The notes under the pieces: model-generated
Databases searched by the model: none
The model's input: the letters and a program-made list of their open reading frames with translations, nothing else
Told to the model about the DNA's origin: nothing
In this document: in pieces, positions 1 to 12,274 of the stretch
Numbering within the stretch: the stretch's first letter is position 1
How the letters are laid out: each line of letters opens with the position of its first letter
Made by a program: the position numbers and the translations under genes
Assembly (NCBI GenBank): GCA_964058845.1
Contig: CAXKVR010000459.1
Span: forward strand, 1-55,825
Length of the DNA stretch: 55,825 bases
Direction: 5' to 3'
Source of the DNA: Carex sylvatica
Taxonomy: Eukaryota > Streptophyta > Magnoliopsida > Poales > Cyperaceae

Positions 1-610
1 CCGCAAAAAATTAATAACAAAATAGGCTTGCACAATACACTGTACATGTATTTTCACATATATTTTTGCTTAAAATTTGATTAATCAATTTGAATTAGTG
101 CATATATATAAACTCACAAGCAGATGGGTGACCATATTTAATGCAGATCTGTCGGTTTTGTTTATTAATTTTCCAACAGATTTGTTTCTACATAACATTT
201 GTTGCTTCATTAATTATAGGTTAATAATTTTCCAATTTTAAGTTTACGTTCCTGTGGCTGTAATTCTAATTGTAAACCAATTGCAAGCTAATGCTGAAAT
301 TGTACTGAGCTTACAAATTTAGTAATCGTTCTTTAGTTATACATCTATACAATCAATTATACAATTATCACATAATATTGCCAATCTGTGCTTCTAATTG
401 GGACTTGAAAACTTCACAAAACACGCAAAATAGATGAATGAGGTCCCCAAAAGCTAAAAAAACAATTATTCTTAAAGAAGAATTGGATTAAACAGACAGA
501 CAGTAACCAAAATCAATTGACTCATGACCAGCAGCTTTTATATTTACAAACTCACCGGCCATTACATCACAAGCTAATGACCTAATTCAGTATGGCCTTT
601 AAAGGAGCAA

Positions 611-657
<47 letters not shown>

Positions 658-1297
658 GAGTAGATGTTTCAATAAGCAAAAGACCAATGCAAAACCCCCC
701 AAAGTAAGAAGCTTGGCTACAAGCGACAGTTTGCAATTCTTCAACCATTTTGACCTCCTGAAGCTATAATCACCATTGAAGTATCTATGACAAATGGAAG
801 GGGGTATCTGTATTAAAGTAAAAACTAGCTAGTTTGTACTATAGATTACAACTCCAGCTCAGGGTACCTACTGACAGTACACAATTTAATTCAACCCAAA
901 ATCAATCCCACACGTTGCGAGTTGCGACCCAACTAAAAAAGCACCAACAAAAAAAAACACAATTCAAATATCAGAAGGTATCCAATCCAAACCACTACAA
1001 TTTCCCCACGGTCAGTAAGTCTGATACAAAAATAGTAGTCATAGTACCTTTATATCACTGGATCTCCACAGAAGACTTCCTAACACGTTGATTGGTATTG
1101 GGTAGTTAAACTGTAAAAAAAAATTACTCGTTTTCTTCAGAATATCAGTATAGAAGCATAGAGTGCTCGAGCAGTAGAGTCCATCTGCTTGAGGCCAAGA
1201 AAAATGCAACTTCAGAAAATCAAGTCAGGACAACATGGAGTGAACTTGAATTTAATATTTTCACCTAAAAAAAGGAAGGAAATTATAGCCTTAACTA
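1..1297. other. 3' flank of ATS1, no gene seen
   Basis: AT-rich non-coding DNA. It holds a pure (AT)n microsatellite at about 615-653. The part next to 1297 should be the 3' untranslated region of the minus-strand gene. No open frame here looks like a protein. Confidence 0.6.
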
Positions 1298-4200
1298 CTA
1301 AGGTTGCCAAGGTTGAGAAAGGGAGATGGAATCACTTGAGGCACCCAGTCCTTTGTTTCCATAGATAGCAGATTTGAGGGCATTGTACTGCCTTGTCACA
1401 GATTCATACAAAGCCTGTGAAAACACCTCTTTACCCTGTCAATATATGAAACAACAGAGATATATAAAACTAAAGCAGTATGAACATAAGAAAAAAAATA
1501 CACGCAATTCTGCATTACCCATACTCCGAAAAAGTAGGCACACGGTAGATATAAATGATTGCAATTTACCACATACCCCACAAAAAATGATGAACCACAT
1601 GCTTTCTCAAAAAGAAACTCAAGTATCCCTCTCTACATGGTTAGAATGAAAAGAATAGCTTTGGCACTATTCTGTAAATACGAGTTACTCATTTGCAGGG
1701 GCACCCACATACCTTTCAAAAGAAAATACAAGACTTAGTAGCCAGAACGAACCTCTTCAATTTCCTTGCAATGGGAAGTAACCTGCTGGAAGTTCATTTC
1801 CGGGCCAACGGACAAGCCAACTCCATGGAAAGATATTTTTCTTCTCTCTCCTATTTGCTTCTCGACCTGAAAAAAGTAAAAATTCAATATATAGAAATTA
1901 TAATGTAAATTCACAATTACTGAATTATCTTTCAGGAGGGAAAATAATATTACCTGGCGGGGAGGAGGCATGATCTCATAACATAGCAGTGCAAGAGGAT
2001 ATATGTGCGCTGGTGTGTGGCAATGCTCAGCAAGTCTTCTCATGTTATCGGTTGATGACGCATCAAAAGGGGTCTGCCCTTGTTTTAATTTTTTTTCCCA
2101 GAGCTGATGTAAGCTAATGATATTGCATCTGTAAAATACAAAAAGCATGATAATAACAGAAACTAACCGGATGCCATTCTCCTGTTATGGGATCAGGACG
2201 GTCCCTTCCACCACTTGGCGCAATCCATATTATCTGAGATCCACCTCTGTTACATTGAATAAAAAAAGATTTCAGCTCCAACCACAATAGCACTTTTCTT
2301 ATTATTGTGTAAAAATTCTTGGAAAACACAAACAACTCCAACCTTCTGTAATGAAACCATGAAAATAACCTAATTTGAAATGAACACTTAAAAAATAAAA
2401 TTTAAATAATTTGACTTCAATTAGATTAAGGGCCTTTTCAGTTTGTTGTATAGGATTAGACTATCCAAAATGGTGGCTTACAGTAGGGCATGGATTAGTT
2501 TATAGATGAAATAGGGGCTTGTGCAAATAATGAAAAGAAGAGGAGCTTTCTGTAGTACTTTGATAATATCTAGGAATTTTGCAAAAAAAAAAATCCTAGA
2601 AAAGGAAAAGAAACAAGCAATAATAGTAATATGAACCATTTTAGAGTTAGAAATTAAATTGAGAAAAACGAAAAAGAAAATAGAGCTCAAGACACAACAG
2701 CTCACCGTAAAAGCAAAGCCATTTCCTTCAAACTTCTGGTATTTGCTCTCCTCTTCATCTCAACTAGCTCAGGTTCATCATACATGTGTTTCTTGGAGTA
2801 AACACATATCAGGTTTCTATTTCAAGAGCAATCATCAACCCAAATTTAAACCCCTCAAACTCACAAGTTATTGGAAAAGTAAAGTTGGAAGAGAGAGAGT
2901 GAGGGACGGACCTTCCCATGCTGAAGGGCTTGCAAAGAAGATCAGTAACAACTCTATCGCCAGCAATGAAAAACTTCATCACGGAAAATTTACCAAAACT
3001 TCCATTAATAAGTTTTGCAGAAATAATAATTGGAAGATAATAGAAAACATTAATTAATGACTAACAATATTTTCAGCTATTCGAGGACAATCTCTCTCAA
3101 GTAAGAGAGCAATGACGGCCGGATCTGCCTCGGTTTGATGGTTCGACATAAGAATTATGTTATGACCCTGCAATCATTGAAAAATATACACGCATTAATG
3201 AAATAGAGTAGAACTAGGGTGTTCTTAAGCTCATCAAGCGCTTAAGTGAGCTTAGCTCCAAAACCTATCAAATTGACTTCAGACGACAAATCTCCACCAT
3301 TGAAACCGATCTACTTCATGAGTGATGCATTTAAATGTCAAATTTATAAATTTTTGAATTAATTTAGTGCAAAGTCAAGCGGTAAAAAAACAATGAAAAA
3401 TGAACGTATGAAAATTAACTTATCTTGTAAACCTTCTTCTTTTGAGTGCTTGACTTTATACTAAATTAATTCAAAATTGGACATGTAAACGCATCACTCA
3501 TGAAGTAGATTAGTTTCAACACTTTGGATTCGTCATTTGAAATCATTCCAATAGGTTTTGAAGTTAAGCTCACAAAAAAATTGGTGAGCTCAAGAACACC
3601 CTAGTTATACTCAATAAATACACAGGATGTATTGGCCTCAAAAGGTGCAGGAATCCAAAGTTCCCCTCAGTTTTTCAATTTTGTCAACCAGACTCACAAT
3701 ACCTTTTTTTATTGTTTAAGTGAGCCCTTCTGTTAATTAAGTCTTTAAAATCAAACAACAAGTTCTCTAATTGATGATAATACACCTAAACCCTACAGAA
3801 TTTGCTGCTTATTATTAGTACCAAATCTATAAATCCTTGATAACACCGACTTAACAGTGTTAGGACCTTTGGAAAGTGTAGGGTTATCTTAGAAAATCTA
3901 CAATTCGTAATGTGATTGACTGATTGTTCAAGAGTAGCGGTTTAATTAACTATTGGGTTTGACTGAATAAAAATCAAGAGTTCAGGACCTACAATGAATA
4001 GACAAAAGACCGGGGCCTTCTTGTAAAAACTTAATCAAGGTCAATTTTGGACTTATTTCAAAAATAAAACATGAGATCATGTACACTAAACATATCTAAC
4101 CTGCTCAAGTTTTTGTTCCATTTCTTGAAAGAGGTGAATGTTGCCAACATACGAGTTCCTGTTATCCAAAAACACATTTTCAAAATATAAAATTGAACCT

Positions 4201-5982
4201 TAGAATAGCTACTGGAGAGGCATTTTTATTTACTGTATTTAAAAATATATCCCTTCAAGAATTGCACAAGTACTCCTCATCCACACATAAAATATGACAA
4301 TTAAAATCTCAATGAAGTTAACACCTACAAGTATATGAAGCCAGAATTTGATATGTCATCTTTTTGGTTTAAATCAACTAAGAGAACTAAAGGGGTAATA
4401 ATCACCTGAAATCGACCAAAGGTCTGATGTAATTCTGACCAAACTTATAGTAGTCAAAAGGTTCCCTTATAGCTTTATGAAGAGGAGGAAAGACAAACGG
4501 GTCCTACAAGAAAGAAAAATGTGTTATCAACAAAAATAATTAAAAAAAGTTAGAAACAAGCAAAGGCAGATACTAAAGTATATACATATATGTAAATTTA
4601 TAAGAAGAGCCCAACCTCTGCATCCAACAGCATACGATCAAATGCAACAGCCATGTTAGCGCGTATAACTTCGTGTGCATTTGGATTCCCGCTTTGCAAA
4701 ATCTACAGGGATAAAAGCTATAACATCAAAAATGCCAATTTACTGCTCGATACTAACTACACTTTTAATTTTTAAAGACCAGAACAAGATGTTTACTCCT
4801 CGAGGAAAACCTATTTCAAGGCAAACAATAAATTAAACAGTGTGTGAGACAGGAAATACAAAATTCAATAAGATTACATTTTATATGATGCGGGGCATAC
4901 TATGCAATGAGTGAAATAAAATAAAAGGATACCGCATTTTGATAATTATAATAGAGCTCTTCTAGTTTATGGCCAACATCAGGAGATAGCTTTCCACTCT
5001 CAATCTTTCTTGTAATATACGAAAGCAGCTCTACCAAAAAGAAAAGGTAAAAAAAAGAAGGAAAAAGGATAACATAAGAAAACTCATAAGAGTGAATAGC
5101 ATATGTCATCAGGCAAAACCAACAAAAAGGTATATAAAGCATCTCAAAATTGTAAAAGCTCTGTACAAAGCAGGCATACAACAACAACAACCAAGTCTTT
5201 AGTCCCCAAACAAGTTGGGGTAGGGTAACTCAATCGAAATCAGGCATGCTTAGTGAAAATATAAAAAGCCCATGTGCCTCAGTACAATGTCATACATTAC
5301 AAGATGAGGGGAGACACTATAGTTCTATGCTACAATTGCAATTCTGGTCTCGTTGCCAAAAGTACTGTCAGATACAACTTAGTTCTTGTTTTTTTGTACA
5401 ATTTAGCAATCCTTGATACTTTTCTTGGTTCTCTAATTATATTCTATAATTACAGTTGTATGGTCTTGCTACCAAAATAACTTATTTCTGGTTATTTACA
5501 TGGAAAAATTAATAGATAATAAGGAACTTATTCGGTATATTGCAAAGTTTGTATGAAACCTGGATGGAGGAACCAAGATAGAGAGGCATTGATTGGTAAT
5601 TATAAAAAAGGACAATAAAGAAAGAAGAGTGAATTTGTTTACAGCAAAAAGTAAAGTAAAGTAAAGTAAAGTGTGTAAATGGCTAACCTTCACCCGACTG
5701 AACCTGGAGCAGTGGACGAGATGATCCCACCTCCTCTTCAGCCCCCATATCAGACGTAAGAAGCGCTCTTCTTCTCGTAGAAACGACAGTTGGTGATTCA
5801 GCCCCTCCTACTCTTGTCTTTATTTTGAAACTCCAGGCCAGGGAAGCGGACCGCCCCAGCCAAATGTCCAATCGAGGAATAAAAGCGGAGGAAGATGCTC
5901 CGGCCGTGGAAAGCGGCGGCGGCGGCGGTAGAGAAGGGGAGGAGAGCATGGGCGAAAGGTGGGAGACGGTGAAAGGGTTCAT
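1298..5982 (-). CDS. ATS1: Plastid glycerol-3-phosphate acyltransferase (ATS1), 12 exons
   Basis: The enzyme transfers an acyl group from acyl-ACP to sn-1 of glycerol-3-phosphate in the plastid stroma, the first step of plastid phosphatidylglycerol and prokaryotic-type glycerolipid synthesis. Coding exons in transcript order: 5982-5688, 5030-4933, 4702-4616, 4503-4406, 4158-4101, 3167-3066, 2973-2912, 2816-2706, 2246-2168, 2073-1954, 1866-1753, 1435-1298. They sum to 1362 nt (453 aa plus stop), all junctions GT-AG and in frame. Exon 1 is a Ser/Pro-rich transit peptide. The acyltransferase H(X)4D motif is in NHQTEADP (H222, D227). Downstream family blocks include [34 protein letters not shown] and the C-terminal LSQPWQP. 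Length fits the family (about 450-460 aa). The start at 5982 is the first ATG in this frame; another long frame overlaps it upstream (see findings). Intron 5 holds a MITE and intron 1 a SINE tail. Confidence 0.95.
3214..3604. mobile_element. MITE-like inverted-repeat element in ATS1 intron 5
   Basis: The ends are inverted copies: ctagggtgttcttaagctca at the left and the complement of ctagggtgttcttgagctca at the right, about 391 bp apart. The arms stay similar further in (gtagat/atctac blocks around the GATGCATT-like centre). No convincing target duplication was found, so the superfamily is left open. It lies between exon 5 and exon 6. Confidence 0.6.
5172..5250 (-). mobile_element. SINE-type 3' tail in ATS1 intron 1
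   Basis: Read on the minus strand, the segment gives the widespread plant SINE-like ending: a short hairpin (ccccaacttgtttgggg), then actaaagacttgg, then a (TTG)n tail. On the plus strand it appears as acaacaacaacaaccaag. A shorter copy of the same tail lies at 30761-30803. Confidence 0.5.
5649..5672. repeat. (GTAAA)n microsatellite beside the ATS1 exon 1 donor
   Basis: About four to five GTAAA units lie in intron 1, some 16 nt past the exon 1 boundary on the transcribed strand, where they read as a TTTAC run. Confidence 0.8.
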
Positions 5983-6615
5983 TAAGGGAAGGGAAGGGAA
6001 GGGAAGGGAAGGGAAAGAAAGAAATAAAATAGATTAGATTGGTAGCAGCATCAACAGTTGCACTGTTAAATAATGTGAATGTCAAGGCCGACGAAGAAAG
6101 AGATGAAATAATGTGAATGTCTTGCCCAGCCCACCATTCTTTGTGGCAGGATGTTTGTGTTCTTTAGTATCATAAATCTCTCACTCAGGATATTTGTGTT
6201 CATTTGATATGCATTCATTTATTTTATTTCTTTTATTTATTTTATCATGTCAACTATGTATTTATAAATTTAGGAATTTTATAATTTTTTTTTATGTATG
6301 AATTTACCTTCAAACTTAATTAATAACAATTGATTTACTTAGTTGCACTTCAATTAACATTATTTCTCAATAATTAGTTATATAAATATTGTTTTGTTTT
6401 ACCCATAATTTATAAGAGATATAGTAGAAAATAAAATATACAAATTTTTGAATCTGCTAAACTAATAACGGGCTAACTCAATTTACTCAGACAAGCTACA
6501 AATCAGTCTTGAACAATAGTTTTAGCTCATAATCTAAAATTCAAATTCGTCCGCTCAGCTTGATCTACAAAAAAACTGATTACGAGTGAGCCCTAACTCG
6601 CTCTTTAGAAGCTCG
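5983..6615. promoter_or_regulatory. ATS1: ATS1 5' flank with (GGGAA)6 microsatellite
   Basis: Sequence upstream of the chosen ATS1 start. Six GGGAA units (CCCTT-type on the coding strand as TTCCC) at 5986-6015 lie directly before the ATG. Beyond 6100 the DNA is AT-rich, with no motif I can assign with confidence. Confidence 0.5.
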
Positions 6616-7105
6616 TGTTGGCTTTTGAGAGCTCTCGACTTATCTATTTGACTAGATTTGCAAAACATACATAATTGCATTTTACAGTTTTCCTTCTTAA
6701 GTATCTGTGCATGTTTATGACTAGTGAATGATTAGTAATTACACATCAAGGATGAATTAATACATTGCAATACAACATCGAAGATGTAGTCATGAAACAC
6801 AAGACACTGGATAACAAAAGCATTAATTCAAAATTAAGGATAACGTATATGTAAGATTGGTAAAATAAGCTTGAGATTGACCTAAATGAGGCATACCGTT
6901 GTCACGGTACAGTGACCGTGATAACGGAATAAATAAATCATGTACAAATCCCGTGACGCATAAAATAGGTTTTAGCATCACCGAACGTTAATCATTCCAG
7001 AGGATTTTCGTGATGGGAACTGTGATCACAATCATCTACCGTTATCAACAGTGACCACCGTTATACTCCAAACCACTTCGATTGACCTACCGTTATAACA
7101 GTCCT

Positions 7106-9154
7106 TGTTAGGTTTTCGCTGATAAAACCTCGCTGGCTTAGGTGCGAAAAAAGATCGTAAAACAAAAGTTTTTACGTCTAACCTAAGCCTAGGATCTATT
7201 TCCATGATTTATTTCTAAAATTAAATTTATTTAACAATTAAATAAATCATAACATTATACCTTGGTTCCAAATTCTAATTGGAACTATTGACGGTTTTGC
7301 CTCGCTGCTGCTCCTTCTCCTTAGACAACAGCACCAGACGTCTAGTGCATCTATCAGTAATCCACCAGGAATGATCAGAGAGCAAGTATTTCTCCTACCA
7401 GAAATACTATACTTGTAGCACTCAGCTTAAACAAGTTGTCTCGCGTTCTGCAGATACCCTGATTCACAACTTATGTGTAAAAGCAGAGTTACCGCTGACT
7501 ACGCAAGATTACAACCGCTTACCACTCAAATATATACGTCTACACATATATATTTAACCTCACACAATCGCTATTTGAGAGGGATTCCAAGAATCAGAGG
7601 AACCTGGCTTCCGCAAGGCATTCAGCCAAATCTCCAACTTAAACTTGAAAACTAAGAATGGTATGTCTTCTCTCCACCCCTCCAACCCTTTATATAGTGT
7701 CGTAAGGTCAGTTTTGGGGTGTGATAAATGTCTAAAATGCCCCTAGGGTGAGAAATTACCAAAATGCCCTTGGCCCAATAAACTATTTAAATATAGGTCC
7801 AAAATGAATAGTTATGGGCCCAGAAAGGTCCATCAAGAATGGTTATTGGGTCATGACATTTTGGGCTTTGATTTGGGCCCAATATGAATAGTACTAGGGC
7901 CCAAAAAGGCCCATAATGAATAGTGCAAGGCCCAAAAAAACCCAGAATGAATAGTATCTGACCTAGGCTTTTAGGCTTCATTCTTTGAGATTACTTAATT
8001 ATATTCAAAATATAATTAAGGCCCAAATGTACTAACCCATATGTATATATAATTGTTCTCAACAATTATATATTCTTTGCCACTGCGGTTGTAATAACTT
8101 TTACATACACGCTTGTAATTTTAAACTGTTTAAGATTATCATCTCTATGATATTTCTATATTAATTATAACATTTATAATTAACGTTTTGTCATCTTATT
8201 TATTAATTATAACTATTTATAATTAATAATCTTCTTATTTATTAATTATAACTATTTATAATTAATAATAAGATTATCTGATCCCGTCCTATGCAGTGTG
8301 ACCCAATAGGATCTGTGTTATGTTGGCAGTAGAGTTAAAACCTCTACATATCATAGTTGGCACCTGGCAGTGCACTGTGATCCCCAATTACACAGATGAT
8401 ATTTGTCCAGTACAATATCATGATCCTGCAGTAAACTTATTAATTTACTTATGTTAATTCTTTTGTCTCATAGCAACAGATCAGGTTCAGGGTAGGTATG
8501 TGTCATTCCTGCAAATCAAATCTTTTCTTGATCTTGAATGAATTATTTTATATGATTAATCTCTATTAATCATACTGTATACATATAATCCCATTCCCAT
8601 CAAGGGATCCAGTGTTGTTATCACTCGTATAATAATATGAGGGACGATAGTATTTTTGGTGAGCATCTCTTCCTCCGCACAACTCATGCATACTGAAATG
8701 TTACCTTTATAACTCTATTAGCGTTTGATAACACTTACAAATACACATTTCTCATATAGAAAAGACCACACCTCATACTGTAGAACTTAACACGAATGAA
8801 ACTGTTAATGACACAAACACATTACCATATATCGTTTCATTCAGGGTTAGTCAAATACCATATTCTTAACATGTATCTATGTGATTAAAATGACAACTCT
8901 TTGTCTATGGTCTGTGAAACATAACCATCATTTAATCCACATACTAACATTATAATGGTAAATTAGTGTTCATGCTAATTACCTTGGTTAGTGACTATTT
9001 ATAGTATTTATCATCTGTATTATGAAGTTTCACAATTTCAGTTCTTAACCTACCATGATTTATAAAAGCAATAAAACTCTTGGAACAAAATGATATATAT
9101 TAATCATCCAATTCATGAACAAAAATGATTGACTTCTAGATTACTACCCTAGCA
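7106..9154 (-). mobile_element. Second solo LTR (LTR B) nested in LTR A
   Basis: Ends TGTTAGG (7106) and CCTAGCA (9154); flanks gtcct and gtccc are a 4/5 target duplication. On the minus strand a TATA box (TATATAAA, 7689-7696) sits about 580 bp before the ...CCTAACA end, giving a U3-TATA-R/U5 order for a minus-oriented LTR of about 2.05 kb. No coding sequence was seen inside. Removing it rejoins LTR A. Confidence 0.5.
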
Positions 9155-9209
9155 GTCCCCTGTACCGTTGCAACGGTCAGCACCACTTACTTCCTTTTTA
9201 TCAGCTCTC

Positions 9210-9217
9210 TATAAATA
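9210..9217 (+). promoter_or_regulatory. LTR A TATA box
   Basis: TATAAATA in the context ctctctataaatagaagc. The same context occurs inverted in the related fragment at 40607-40620. Confidence 0.5.
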
Positions 9218-9817
9218 GAAGCTATACCAAGATTTGGAGTATCACTCTAGCCGCATCAAACTTCAATATTTCGTATTTACGGATCTAGAGAAAGCCATAG
9301 TTGCTTGTGCACTCAAACTTTAATATACACAATCAATCTCAAGCTTATTCAATCAATCAACCAACTCCTAGAGTGATCATGCGTGATCGAATCATTTACT
9401 ACTTTGAACCTTGTGCTCATCTAGCAATCCTTGAGTCCTCGCGAATCTGATTGTCTTGTTATGGCCGTGTGACTTCCCAGAAGAATTGTAAGGGCTCACC
9501 GGTTCCACATTGTACTCCTTTCTCATTGGGTAAAGAAATGCGCGTCATCTAGAAGGTTGCGAGCCCCAGAGACGTAGGTGTTAGTGCCGAACTCCGTAAA
9601 CAACTCTCGTGTCAAGTGTCTCTAAACTCTACTATTTACTTCACTTACTTTACATTTAGTTTAGGACAAAGTTATTCTAATTTCCTCCAAGAATAACTTA
9701 TAGACACGCTAGAATATTATTAAATAGACAAAAATATAAAAAGACCTATTCACTCCCTTCCTCTAGGTGTCTTTGGGACCAACAACTCGTTGCCACCCTT
9801 ACTGATGTGCTTATATG

Positions 9818-10324
9818 TAGGGTGTTCATTGGGTCTATTTTATTCGGTTATGAATCGAACCAAATTAGTTTGGACCAAACAGTTCAGTTTGTTCGGTTAA
9901 CGGTTCGGTTCGGTTTGCTTTTTAAAATTGAATTATAACTTCGGTTCGGTTCAGTTTGAAAATTTTCAAAACTAAAATAACTAAACTGATCGGACTTTTA
10001 TATATTATGAATTTGATCCGGAACGCATCGATTTATTTCTTAATTAATTGCTTTAAATACTTCGGTTTATTTCTTAATATCTCATTTTATTTCTTAATAC
10101 TCTGATTAATTTCTTAATATACTTTGGTTTATTATAAATCAATTATTTTAAATAAAATAATAATATATTTCGGTTTGAACCGAACAAACCGAAATAAAAC
10201 TTCAATTTGGTTCGGTTGCAATTCTTAATCGGTTCAGTTTGATTCTATTTTTGAAATCAAATTATAACTTTGATTTATCTAATTCGGTTCGATTTCAACT
10301 GAACCGAAGTGATGAACACCCCTA
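9818..10324. mobile_element. hAT-type MITE with perfect 8-bp TSD
   Basis: The ends are tagggtgttcat and the complement of taggggtgttcat. They are flanked by identical 8-mers CTTATATG at 9810-9817 and 10325-10332, the duplication length expected of hAT. The 507-bp interior has many ggttcgg / ccgaacc blocks facing each other and no coding frame. Confidence 0.85.
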
Positions 10325-10332
10325 CTTATATG

Positions 10333-11501
10333 CACAACCACTTGTTTTGTTGCCTTTACTTCATGAGCGGATCTTCGTAGAACTAAAGCCTTAAAAGGGT
10401 TCGATGCTCTTCGTCACTTTTGTTCATCAAATACTTTTTACATGTATAAGTTTCGTAAGGAATTTAAATCTTATTTTGTATAGTAGTATAGTTTCATTGT
10501 TGACCGTTATAGTAAATATTTATGGTGGTGTTTGATTGTGGATTAAAACTAACGAGTTTTAACTTAGTTATTTTAACGATTTAAACTATTTATATTTAGC
10601 TGATGTCTAAAGTTATGCTTTAACTTAAGTTATTTTTTATTTGATAAAAATTTGGTGACTTAAGGCATGATTTGATATTACAAATTATTTTGTCTGACAA
10701 AATTTATAACATTAATAATAAAACTATTCTTCATCGGGTATGTTTGGTTGGGTTCTATTCTTGAGATTAGGTATTTGCAGGTTGAGTTAGAATAGCTTGA
10801 ATAGAAAATTCAAATTTTTTGTCTTATTAGAATAGGTTATTCCTAAGAGTTTTGAGATTTGGCCATTCTAATAAGACTAACGAGAACTATTCTTGATTTG
10901 ACTATTATAGCTATTTTTGTTTTGCAACCAAACATATTCCATATTTTTTATTCATTTTGATTGAAAGAAATTAAACAATAAAATAAGTTATGTACAAATT
11001 AATTTTATATCTTAGAGATGCACATTGCATTTAGTAAATCTTGTTTAATTAAATTTATATGTATATCAATTTACTTTGTCAGAAATATGTTGGGTTTATG
11101 AAAAAAAAATTAATTATTGTAGTACAATTTCATAAAAATATTTTATTTAATAATTTTCTAAGTTACATATTTTATTAATTTAGAAAATTATGCTTTTTAA
11201 AAAAAATTTGTTGATTTTATATTTGAGAAAGTTATAAGTTTCTTCGTACTTAAATGGAAACAAAATTAATTGTTTATTTTACATTCTTTTAAAAGTGATT
11301 GAAAATAATAAAAACAATGAAATTCTAAGTCTCATATCTAAATAAAATTAAAATACTTCTTAGTTTAGGCTAATTTAGTCTAACTTAAAGGTCGACTTAT
11401 TTCATCTTAGTCAGCTTAATTAAACCATATTTAACAGAATAAGTGAGGCCTAAAGTCCTTATTCCATTGTTTGGTCTATAACCAAACATGACCTATATTT
11501 T
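10333..11501. other. Intergenic DNA with a small palindromic insertion
   Basis: AT-rich, no gene. About 10737-10938 looks like a MITE of roughly 200 bp: ggtatgtttggttg at the left and caaccaaacatattcc at the right are inverted, with tattag/ctaata arms between them. No target duplication was identified. Confidence 0.4.
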
Positions 11502-12105
11502 GAGTGAGGCTAAGGTACTAGGCATAATACATATTGACCCACGCTATGGATTCAAATTTTCGGTTTGAAAATCCTAACAATCGATTCGAACCGTTCAACA
11601 TGGTCTCCATATAAATATGTACTCGTAATTTAAATTTATATTTTTTAGAATTTGTTTACTATTTTTTTAAGGGTGTGTTTGGATGGGTGAAGAATAGTCA
11701 CTAACTCGGATTAGCACTATTCCGAGCCACTATTCTTCATTTGAGTGTGTTTGGATTAGAAAATATGGACTATTCTTTGTTTGTCTTTTGTGGATTTTCT
11801 CACTATTTCACTAACCCAACAAAATATTGAGTTAGCTCTATTCTTGCTCTATTCATTATTTCACCAAACATCCCCTTCGATGGGTGGAAAATCACTTGAT
11901 CTGTAAATTCTAAGTCATCCAAAAATTGCGATTTTCTACGCGTATAATAGAATAGTAAAAAAAATAAAAAAAATTAGTTTTTCATATACATATTCATATG
12001 GAGACTATGTTGAACGGTTCGGATCGACCATTAGAATTTTAAAAATAAAATATTAATTTGTAGTACGGACCAATCTGTGCTATGCATAGTACCATAGTCT
12101 CACTC
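11502..12105. mobile_element. Mutator-type MITE, about 604 bp, with nested insertion
   Basis: Arms of about 130 bp are inverted copies; both contain gaaccgttcaacat.gtctccatat. The ends are gagtgaggc and the complement of gagtgagac. Flanks ctatatttt and ttatatttt match at 8 of 9 positions, as for a Mutator 9-bp duplication. The middle (about 11672-11880) has its own facing ends, gtgtgtttggatg and caccaaacatcccc, so a second small element may be nested. Confidence 0.65.
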
Positions 12106-12274
12106 TTATATTTTTTTTATATAGTATTATATTGATATTGAGTCCGACTAGTACATTTATAATGAGAACTAAACGCCTTATTTTTATAAGTCATATATGT
12201 TTCAAAGTCCAAACAATCAATCGGACCATTCAACATGATCTCAGTATTAAAATGTGTAAAAACAAATAATGAAA

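Larger units (their letters stand above)
6616..9784 (+). mobile_element. Copia-type solo LTR (LTR A), split by a second LTR
   Basis: Left end TGTTGG (6616) and right end CCAACA (9784) are perfect inverted ends. The flanks gctcg (6611-6615) and actcg (9785-9789) are a 4/5 target duplication. The 3' half has a TATA box (9210-9217), then an R/U5-like stretch, and ends in ttcctctaggtgtctttggg, a typical copia LTR ending. No primer-binding site follows, so it looks like a solo LTR. Taking out the nested LTR at 7106-9154 and one target copy leaves about 1.1 kb. Its U3 part is full of ccgttat / ccgttgcaacgg motifs on both sides of the insertion. Confidence 0.6.

Noticed and set aside
5825..6037. 70-aa frame on the plus strand over the ATS1 first exon
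   Set aside because: Antisense shadow of a GC-rich transit-peptide exon; Gly/Glu/Arg-rich with no domain.
7473..7655. 60-aa open frame on the plus strand
   Set aside because: It lies within the R/U5-like part of LTR B and has no protein similarity I can see.
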